Source of the DNA: Mesostigma viride
Lineage: Eukaryota; Streptophyta; Mesostigmatophyceae; Mesostigmatales; Mesostigmataceae
DNA length: 64,000 nt
Reading direction: 5' to 3'
NCBI GenBank assembly: GCA_009746045.1
Contig: RPFO01001837.1
Span: 31,001-95,000 of the forward strand
This document shows, piece after piece, positions 55,633 to 64,000 of this stretch. A model generated the notes under the pieces. That model was not told the origin of the DNA. It made no database searches and saw only the letters and a program-made list of their open reading frames with translations. Position 1 is the first letter of the stretch. The number at the start of each line of letters is the position of its first letter. The translations under genes and the position numbers were made by a program.

Positions 55633-58600
55633 ATGACGCGGCGGAGACGGGCCGCCTGGTCCCTCGTCGCCCTTGTCCTGTTTCTTCTTTTCCTGCAATG
55701 GCCCGTCAACCTGCTGCTGCTGCCAACGCCTTGCTGCCAAGGTGAGCGTAGACAAAAGGCTTTTGTCAGTAGTTGGAATGCAATGTGATGACGGCTTTAA
55801 GACTGTTAGTCCCGGCGCATCAGGGCTACGGGCTCCAACCCGATGGCTGATGCCTAACAAGCTCAGATGCCCTTGTCAGCTTCCTGTTCCCTATCCAGCA
55901 TATGATAGCATTGAGAGATGGCAAAACCTAACGTGGGGTCATTTAACATGACACAACAGGGATCACCATGAGTAAATAGAAGGTATCTACAGTGACTCGC
56001 GTCTACAGTGACTTTCAACCGTGTTATTTTTTACTGATGGGATGTTCTTTTGAGGTAAGGCCTCTCTGCTTACAGAAAACAGGTTTGTATGCCTAGCGCG
56101 TTTCCATATTTTACTTATCTGCGACGACTCCCTCTGCCCTGTTAGTTGTGTCCCAAAACTTAGTCCCGCCGTGGGTTCTTGTCGGCTTCCCGTCAAACCT
56201 CCTCTGTGCTGTAATCTGCAAGCTGCCCTCCATAACTCCCTACCACCAAGGGCTTTATGGTTCCCTCACACCATCTGCATCACCTGCCAGTGCGCAGGTG
56301 ATAGCCGCAAAATCGTAATGCACATGCTTAGAAGATGTGTTGCACACTGGCGTCACCGTGCTGTCTCCCAAACCAGCACATCCGTGCTGCCATCTGGCAC
56401 CCCCGCCGTCCTAACACTTGCAGTCGTAACCAATGCACTGACGCTGCCCAAAGCAACCCACTGAACCTCCCCCTTCCCCCCTCTACCCTCCCTCCACAAC
56501 ACCCCCACCCTCCCGCCAACCAAATCTGTCCCAACTTTCCTTCCAATATGATGTTGGTGATAATAACGTAAACTACTACTGATACTATATTATATATGTT
56601 TTAAAAATCTAAAACGCTGCCACAGGCAATGAGCCCGAAAGAGACCGGCCCACCCAGCTGCACCGGCCAGGGCCCCCATTGCATATAAACCCTCCGGCCG
56701 CATCCACGCCTTACGGACGCCCGCTGGAGGTCGGCGCTATTTTTAGCCGGCGCAACCCGGGGCACCTTTTGCACCCTCCCGACCGAGCTTCTTCCGGCGG
56801 TCACAATGCTGGCAGTCATGGCGACTCTTCTGGCAGCGGTGAAGATTCTGGAAGCAACGATGGTTTGGTCAGCGATGCTGCCAGTACTGGCAGTGCTGAT
56901 TATTCTGGCGGACGTGGCAGTTCTGGTAGGAATGTCGGCTCTAGCAGCGATGGTGCCAATTCTGTTGATGGCGTTTATTATCTCGACGGAGTCGATGCTG
57001 ATTCCGCCAGTGGTGCAGACTCTAACGGTGGTGCTGATTCTGGCGGCGGTGCTGATTCTGGCAATGGTGCCGAAATTATTCCTGACAACGGTGCCAATTC
57101 TGGCAGTGATGGTGCCGAATCGGGCAGCGTCGCTGATTCTGGCAGCGGTGCTTATTCTGGCAATGGTGCCAAAATTGTTCCTGACGAGGGTGCCAATTCT
57201 GGCAGTGATGGTGCCGAATCGGGCAGCGTCGCTGATTCTGGCACCCGTCGTTCCCATGCTGGGATGCGCGGCGCAAAATCCGTTCGCGGTGCCGATCCTG
57301 GAATCAGCAGTGCCGATTTTGCCAGCCGTGCCGAACGCAAGGATGCTGCCAGCCGCCACGCCCGCGAGCGATTCGACCGCTATGAGCGGCGGCATAGCCG
57401 GGGGGGTGACCGTTACGGGCGCCAGAATCGGCCCAACTGGCGGGGTCCCCGGCGGCTGCTCCACTTGGAACTGCTCGTGAACGGTCTCCCGGGGGGAGGG
57501 GAGGATGCGGGCGCGGGGGGGGGGTTAGGTGTGCTGGTGGAATCGCATGGGATGTCGCCAGGGGGGTGGGGATGGGAGGGAGATGGCGTGTGGGAGGGGG
57601 GCGGATGGCAGCATTTCCTGCCGGCGGTTGCGGATTCTGGCGAGGTAGGCGTGGTGGGGTGCCCGAGGCGTTTTTTGGCCTGAACCGCATTTTGTGCTTC
57701 TGCATCGATTTTTTTCAGGATGATTGAGTCATAAGGGGTGTCCCTGAATGTCGTCTTTTTGTGTTTTTTGTGCGTGTGTTTTCTTTTTTTTTGGGGGGGG
57801 GGGGGGCGGCAGTGGGAGATCACGTCTGGACGCGTGTGACGCACGGGTTGAGTGTGGGGCAGGAGGGGAGCTACAGGATTGTGTTCGGCCACAAATGGCA
57901 CGCACGCAAAAACTTGGGGCGGTTGGGGCGGCTGTTTTCCACATGTGCACCTTGGTTTGCAACCTAACTGAGCTCTGCCCCCCCCCCCCCCCTCGCCCCC
58001 CCCCCCTATTTTCTCCTACCGCTTCTCGCCCCCCCTTCCCCCACCTTGCTTTTCCCCCCGGCTTTCCGCATTCCCCGTATGTGCCCACATATATTGGTAT
58101 TGCCCCTATTTGCGCCGTCGCTCTTTTGCCTTGTGCGCCTAGTTGCGTTGCGCCCCCAACCACCACCCGAAAGCCCTCTTTTGACCCACGTGAGTGTGTT
58201 GCGCTCCCATCTGCACTGTGCCCCACGTTGCTTCCTTTGCGCTCTCATTCCCGTCACGCTCCCTTTCCGCCGTGCCCCCCGTCATTTGCGCTGCAGGAGG
58301 CTAGGATGGAGGAGGGCAGGCCTGCGAGCGCCACCAGTGGGGACGCGGATGCCCTATCTCACATGTTCTGGGGCGCTATGGACACAACGGGACAGGTGGC
58401 ACGCGCGCAGGAGCGCGTGCGTGTGCTCATGGCCGCGTACCACCCAGGTTTTGTTGCACGGGGCCCTCTTGGTGCACGACTAGGGACTTCACCCCCTGAG
58501 GTGGGACGAGACCCTGTGCCCCCCCATAGTGGCGGTGACCCAAATAAGAATAGCCATTCAGGTATCGGAGACAAGCGTAGCAACAATCCGTCAAGGGAGG

Positions 58601-61600
58601 GAGACTCCCTCAACAATGGCGATGACAATGTCAGCGACAGTAATAGTAGTGGCACCAGTAGCGGCACTAGAAGTCAAAGCATTGCATTGCAAAGTGCTCA
58701 CGGGGTGACCGATGAACCATCCCTTTCTTCACCCCAATCCCCGCTGGTCGACCCATCCTCTTCCCCCAAGACCCTCCTGTGGGGCTCCTACCCGGGCGCG
58801 TCGTCATACCAGCGCCAGCAAGGCGCGCCCGACCCGAGCGTGCGGGTGACTCGGGACTGGGAGCGGTTGGGGGCGTGGGACCCCCAGTCCGAGCTGCACT
58901 CGCCCCGCGGACCTTGGCTCGCTCCGCTTGGAAGTTCCGCGAGCGGAGCGTGGCGGACGAGGGGCGTGGGAGGGGGCGCTCAGGCCTTGGCCCCCGGGAG
59001 AAGCGACGCGGCTTTTGGAATGATAAACGATGCGGTGGCTCCTCGGATAGTACAGGATGCGAATTCCGGGAGAGGGGATGTGGCGAGTGGCCCGCGTGCG
59101 GTGAATGGGCCAAGTGGGCCGAGCAAGAGCGAGCCAAGGGACGCATCATCAGATGCGGGAGAGGGGACACATCATGTGGGGCATATCGGCGGAAGAGGGG
59201 GATGGGGGAGGAGTGGTAGTACTGTCATAAGTGGACAGGTTGAGCGCGTTCCTTTACCGGGGGTGGGGCGCGAGGGGGGCGATATAAGGGGGACAGGTGT
59301 TAGCCGTGATGGTCTGCTCAGGCCGTCCTCTCCCCCCCCTGGTTGCTCGCCGATGGAGGCTCCTTGGGAGGTCCTCGAGGGGTTGAAGGGAAGCAAGGGA
59401 AGGGAGGGAGAGGAGGGAGGGGAGGGAGGGGAGGGAGGGGAGGGAGGGGAGGGAAGGCAGGGAGGGGAGGGGAGGGAGGGAAGGGAGAAGATGGGATCAT
59501 CGTCATCATCACTGCCACACCCGCGGTTCATCTCGGTGGCAGGTCTTCCCTATGCGGGCACTGACATCCTGTGTGAGCTCGTCAATGGTGGCTGCTTCTT
59601 GGGTGCTGCCATCCGCAACCCTGCCACCGGCGCGCCCGTGTGCCCCCAGGGGGACGCCAGGGTGGGTGACGGGGACGGCCACGGCAGGTACCGTGGCAGC
59701 GGGGATAAGGGAGGGGGGGAAAGGGGCGGAGGGGACAAGAGAGGGGGGGACAAGGAAGGGGAAGGCAAGCATTTGGGGGATGAAGGTGGTGGGGCATGGG
59801 ACTGGTCGCAAAGGATGACTCCGGTAGGGGATGCACGTGGGTTTGTGGAGGCGGGCGCGGCGCTGGAGGGGGGCCTTATGGACGGCCCGATGAAGGGCCT
59901 TGACCCTCAGCGGGTTATGTGGGTGGTGGTGGTGCGTAATCCCTGGGACTGGCTAGCGAGGGTAGATGAGGAGGGGGGGGGCGACCAACCCTCCTCTCTC
60001 TCACGCCCGCAGGTGGACGCCGGCGTGACAACTGGCATGGGGGATGTTGGGCACCCTGTCCTCCCACGAGGGGTAAATGAGCCGGAGGAGAATGAGCAAG
60101 CGGGAAGGGAGGGTGAAGAAGATGAGGAGGGCGATGGGGCCATGCGGCCTGGATTGCAGAAGCCATGGAGGAGACGTCGGGTGCTAACGACGGTCGATGA
60201 TGATGTTGTTGTCGTTGACCATGACGATCATGCCAGTGACGACGATGATGCTCACGGTGGTGACGGTAATGGCGATTATGCGCACGGTGGTGTCTCTGTT
60301 GATGGTGGCTCCACTGTTGATGGTGGCTCCGTGGATTCCGCGCCCGCGCAGTCGTCAGAGGCGTCCCAGGCCCGTCCCTGGGACATGCGGTTCTTGCCGG
60401 CAGTTGGCGGTGGTGGTGGTGGCAGCAGTTATACCCAATCGCCGCCCAGGTGGACGCAGGCAAAGGCAAGTCGATGGCAGTCGAGGTCGACGCGCGTGCC
60501 GGCGTCGCGTTTGGGCTTTGTATCAGTGAGGCTTGCAGGTGGTAGGGGGGGAGGGGGAGGGGACTTTGGAAACACGCAAGGACCAGCGAAGGGTGACGGA
60601 TTTGGGGAAGGGATAGGAAAAGGTTTGGTGGATGGGGGGGGGCGTAGAGGGGGCGTTGGAGATGGCCCTGGCTCTACTGCCACGATTGCCGGAATTCGAG
60701 CCCTGCGATCAGACCCCTTCTGGCAAGGGACCACCGCCGTATTAAAGCCTAGCGGTGACGGGTTTGGGACTGGCGGGGTGACAGGTGGCAGCAGTGTCGG
60801 CAATGTGGTGGATAACACAGGTGGCAGAATTGAAGGGGGCCCAGAGATGCCTTCTCCAGACCCGTCCACGGCCTACCTCAGCCACAACATGAGCCGCTTG
60901 CTGCGCACATCGATGGAGTCCTTAGTCGCGTTTCGAGATGCGCTTGTGGGGGGGCACACAGGGGCGGGCGGCCAAGCACAGGCACCGTCGGCGAAACGGA
61001 ACGTCTTCTGTGGTCAGTTCCAGCAGCTTGCGTTGGACCGGGCGTGCGTGCCGTGGCCTGAGTCTCTCTTCCTGGTAAGTACTTAGCCTCTTCCCAAGTA
61101 TTGGTGGTAAATCACTTGTATATGTTCCTGGTCACACTGGTAGATGGCCCTGGTCACACTAGTATATGTCCCTGGTCAGTCAAGTAGCCAACGGCTATCC
61201 ATGGGTCTTCACAATTGCCCTTGTTATACTTGACGCCCACACGTGCGAAACATAAGATATTTAGAAACCTGGTCTGTTGTATGCCCCCTCTGTTAGGATC
61301 TGCTGAGACTGTACTGTGAAAAATGTTTAGGGATCTGAGTAACGTGATCTGGCTGCCTGCATGTGCTGTTTGTTGATAGGGTCTTTTTCATCTGGTTCTT
61401 TTTAGTACATGTGTTAATTAATGGGAATGAAACGCGCTTTCTTATCATTGGGCATGCTTGGAACAGGCGCCCGACATGGACGGCGTTCCCGGCGACGAGG
61501 ACCCGCCAACCCAGGGCCATGACCCCAGCTCGCCCACGCCACGCAGCGGGCGCCCCTCCCTGCCTGGGTGCTCGGCGCGCAACGTAAGCATCGCCACATG

Positions 61601-62099
61601 TGACGTCCGCCACGCGCAAAACAGCGGGGCATACCGCACTGCACGGTATACCACCCCATGGTCCAGGTCGTCACCGGCTGATCAAACCAGGGGCATGATC
61701 CCCAGCACCTGGAATTGCCGGCAGGGACCCAGCGGCGGCTGGGACCCTGACCCGCTGTCCCACCGCTCGGCGCTGCTGTTGAGCCACCTGTCGCTCACGC
61801 GCGTGATGAGGCATTCGTACGTGGTCCGGTTCGAGGACTTGGTCGCGCGCCCGCTCGAGGTGGTCAAGGACTTGGCGAAACGCGGGGGGTTCCGAGTGTC
61901 GTCTCGCTGTGAACAGCTGGTGAATAGCGTGGCGGAACGGAGGCAGTTTGAAGAGGCGGTGAAGCGTGTTCGCACGAGGTCGTACATGGACCGGTTCTCC
62001 AGTCATGAGAGGGAAACGGTCCAGGCTGGGTTGGACCAAGGAATGGAGACCCGGCTTGGGTATAGCCTGGAGAGCGGAGGGACCCTGGGTGTCAGCTAG
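55633..62099 (+). CDS. type II membrane sulfotransferase-like protein
   Basis: Four exons: 55633-55741, 56626-57476, 58297-61074, 61467-62099. They total 4371 nt (1456 aa) with matching phases and GT-AG ends. Exon 1 encodes MTRRRR and a hydrophobic signal anchor (about 7-33), suggesting a Golgi type II membrane enzyme. Exon 2 is Ser/Gly/Asp-rich with a 33-residue repeat. Exon 3 holds the PAPS 5'-phosphosulfate loop (VAGLPYAGTD, about 734-743) and the 3'-phosphate-binding VVVRNPWDWL (about 864-873), separated and followed by long low-complexity insertions. Exon 4 has YVVRFEDLVARP (about 1363) and the typical end YMDRFSSHERE...LGYSL. It should transfer sulfate from PAPS to a glycan or protein acceptor not known here. 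The exon 2 donor (GTGAACG) is the least certain junction. The length is far above typical sulfotransferases. Confidence 0.8.
57477..58296 (+). other. sulfotransferase gene intron 2
   Basis: 820 bp with homopolymer runs (T9G14 near 57785, C-rich near 57980) and no coding evidence. It ends at the acceptor GCGCTGCAG before exon 3. Intron 1 (55742-56625) likewise shows nothing else. Confidence 0.7.
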
Positions 62100-62179
62100 A
62101 CGTTACAGTGAGCTGGGCAAGTGCTTTCCGAAAGCTCTCTATAATTTTTTTTCAATAATAAGTTAGAAAAATTAAATTA

Positions 62180-62560
62180 AATTAAATTATTAAATGACTC
62201 CGTTGGGAGATCATGTAGCACATATTCCCTTGCTGGATGGATGGAGGGGGGGCAAAGCCGTGAAACCGAACTAATCTAACTCTAAGCTAATCTAGTCTAG
62301 AAAACCCTAACTATTCTACTCAGCAAAGCGTCCCTTCCTCTTAGGGGGAGGGGGCTTGCCCACAGGGGCTGGCGTATGAGCCTTGACAATCGTATTCCAC
62401 TTCTTCTTGTTCTGCATAGCAGTCCAAGCAAGAGAGATCGAGGGAGTGAATGCGATGTTCCAACGGGGCTGGGACCACTAGGTCGACCAGCAACTGCTGT
62501 GGGTCATGACATGTTTGCCTACCTTCTTAGGTATGTCGCACATGGGATGTAGCACATGAT
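62180..62560 (-). repeat. transposon fragment with conserved peptide, copy 2
   Basis: The minus strand reads PRWNIAFTPSISLAWTAMQN and then KKKWNT...PPPPKRKGRFAE before a stop (about 62330-62480). It is homologous to 22757-22969. The dispersed CTCCGTTGGGAG..CACATAT motif is at 62190-62230. Confidence 0.55.
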
Positions 62561-62707
62561 CATGTAGCACTTATAAGTACGAGGCGAAAATGGCTGACGG
62601 CGGTATGGCTGACGGCGGAGCTCAGATCTTTTGCGTCTGAGCCCCAAATTCGGTCAGACCACTTGCATTCGATGCGCTTTTTTGAGACGCACACGCCAGT
62701 ACAATCG

Positions 62708-63213
62708 GTTACGGCTGAAACGCAGGCCGGGCCCACTTCAAATGTTCCGAAAAGTGTGACACTTTTTGTCGTTTTTTGGACTTTTTCGACGATCGTCACT
62801 CTGCAGAGTGATTCGTCGATCGTGCAAAACCGTGCGAAATCGTGCGAAATTGTGCGAAATTTGCTGAAATCGTGTGAAATTTGCTGAAATCGTGCGAAAT
62901 TTCATGTGAAAAATGTCGACGGTGAAAGGTTTTTATGTGCACAACGTGTGTGAATTCATGCGAAATTTTGTCAAACGTCACTCCCCAAAACGACCCTTGG
63001 TTGAAATCCATGCGAAATCGTGCATAATCATGCAAAATTGTGCGAAATCGTGCGAAAATGTGTGAAAATTTTGCAAAAATCACGAGAAACTCATGCGAAC
63101 TCGTGCGAAATTTTTTTTTTTTTTTGCGAAAATAGCGAAAAAGTGTCACACACTTGGCTTGGACGGCGGAACATTTGAAGTGGGCCCGGCCCGCAGTATT
63201 GCCAAAGTTACGC
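62708..63213. mobile_element. short inverted-repeat element with CGTGCGAAAT repeats
   Basis: Left sequence GGCCGGGCCCACTTCAAATG (from about 62727), then GTTCCG and GTGTGACACTTTTT. The right end has the inverse of the same motifs in the same order (AAAAAGTGTCACAC, then CGGAACATTTGAAGTGGGCC at about 63167-63186). The 350 bp between hold many copies of CGTGCGAAAT and relatives. The layout suits a non-autonomous inverted-repeat element. A target duplication is not clear. Confidence 0.6.
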
Positions 63214-63228
63214 ACGTGACAAGCAGCT

Positions 63229-64000
63229 ATGACGACCCCAAAAGCAAAACGGGGTTTGGAAAAGGAGCTTGCCGGCTCCCAGCCCAACCCACTCGCCATC
63301 GTCCTTGCCCAGCCGTCTTGGCCTGCCAACCCACCGCCAGCAAACCCATCGCCCAGCGCCTCGCCCGAGCCCAAGAAACCCTGCCACGAACCCAAATGGC
63401 GAAAGTACCTACCAGATTACGAATGCTTTTCTTTCACCAACTGGCTGGAACTGACCAAAGACGAATGCGCCGAAATAGTGCGTTTCTTATCACAGGAACG
63501 CAAGCTCCATGGGGCCGTAGGGCCCATCCCCGCCGACGACCTGGAGAGGTTCCTTGCCAGGCCAGAGCTCTACCACCGCATCGCCATCCTGTGCAGCTAC
63601 TTCCAGCTACCTATGAGCAAAGTTGTCGCCAGGATCCGCACCCCAGCCCAGCCTGCGCGGCCGACAGCCACATCGGCTTCCTCCCTCTGCAAGGATGACA
63701 TCCGAGCAGTGCTGGAGGAGCACGTGACCTGGCCGTTGGCCGAGAAGCTGACCTCGAGCTGAACACGACGCTCAACACGGTGGAGGCCCGGGTCTCCAAT
63801 GTGGAAACCCGTCGTCCACAAGCTACAACCCCAGTTCACGGCGCTGCACTGTCACCGCGGCGCAGGCATCTGAAACGCGCGCTGCACTTGTCTCTCGCCT
63901 CAACCAGGCCGTGGAGGGCAAGTGCGGCGTGCTCATGAAGAAGCTTGAAGCCATCACCGCTCACACCGAGGCCCTGGCCTCACAGGTCCCAAAGATAGCG
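63229..64000 (+). CDS. coiled-coil ORF, partial at window end, frameshifted
   Basis: Starts MTTPKAKRGLEKELAGSQPN and is open for 177 codons to 63762. A Pro/Ser-rich N-terminus (PSPSASPEPKK) leads to a helical domain (YECFSFTNWLELTKDECAEI to FQLPMSKVVARIRTP), and a second low-complexity stretch precedes KDDIRAVLEEHVTWPLAEKL. Beyond the stop the coding pattern continues in other frames (LNTTLNTVEARVSNVE, later AALVSRLNQAVEGKCGVLMK and more heptads to the edge). A frameshift or an intron lies near 63750-63850. The layout resembles the broken ORF at 40880-41585. Possibly an ORF1- or gag-like repeat protein. Confidence 0.45.

Noticed and set aside
56601-57464. Minus-strand Ile/Ala/Arg-rich ORF of 287 codons
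   Set aside because: It is the antisense shadow of sulfotransferase exon 2, which joins exon 1 and exon 3 in phase.

Overview
The window looks like nuclear DNA of a green-lineage alga. Host genes have GT-AG introns with TGCAG acceptors, microsatellites are long, and LTR retrotransposons carry PHD fingers. I cannot name the species. About 39 kb is a nested transposon stack. The right-hand 25 kb holds two host genes and repeat-derived intergenic DNA. No rRNA, complete tRNA, CRISPR or bacterial operon is visible.

Nesting, outermost first. (1) A Ty1/copia-like element, copia-1, enters from the left edge and ends at 39482. (2) A Ty3/gypsy-like element (2326-13047) sits in its integrase region, flanked by a 4-bp target duplication. 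(3) A CACTA-like element with perfect 56-bp terminal inverted repeats (14478-36348) splits copia-1 again just before the reverse transcriptase. (4) A full-length second copy, copia-2 (27991-35996, 5-bp target duplication), sits inside the CACTA-like element. Copia-2 supplies the uninterrupted reference that fixes the other insertion boundaries to the base.

The gypsy-like element is the most unusual object. Its polyprotein carries an aspartic protease, a complete C5 cytosine-methyltransferase domain, reverse transcriptase, RNase H, a DDE integrase and a C-terminal PHD finger. Its repeats are not ordinary LTRs but are arranged A1-internal-B1A2B2. This split-direct-repeat layout is known from tyrosine-recombinase (Pat/DIRS) elements, yet this one has a DDE integrase and a target duplication. 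The base just after A1 begins a 14-nt stretch complementary to a site inside A1, as in Tf1-type self-priming.

The 13.9 kb of CACTA-like DNA outside copia-2 has no recognisable transposase. It holds satellites (including about 1.1 kb of pure ATGG repeat), repeat fragments, a PHD-finger ORF between direct repeats, and a decayed three-exon gene.

The host genes are divergent. A USP39/Sad1 splicing factor lies on the minus strand (45484-54237, 8 exons, 522 aa reconstructed). A type II membrane sulfotransferase-like protein lies on the plus strand (55633-62099, 4 exons, 1456 aa reconstructed). Most USP39 introns contain decayed tandem copies of the neighbouring exon-intron boundary. The last 2 kb holds a short inverted-repeat element and the start of a coiled-coil ORF that runs off the window.
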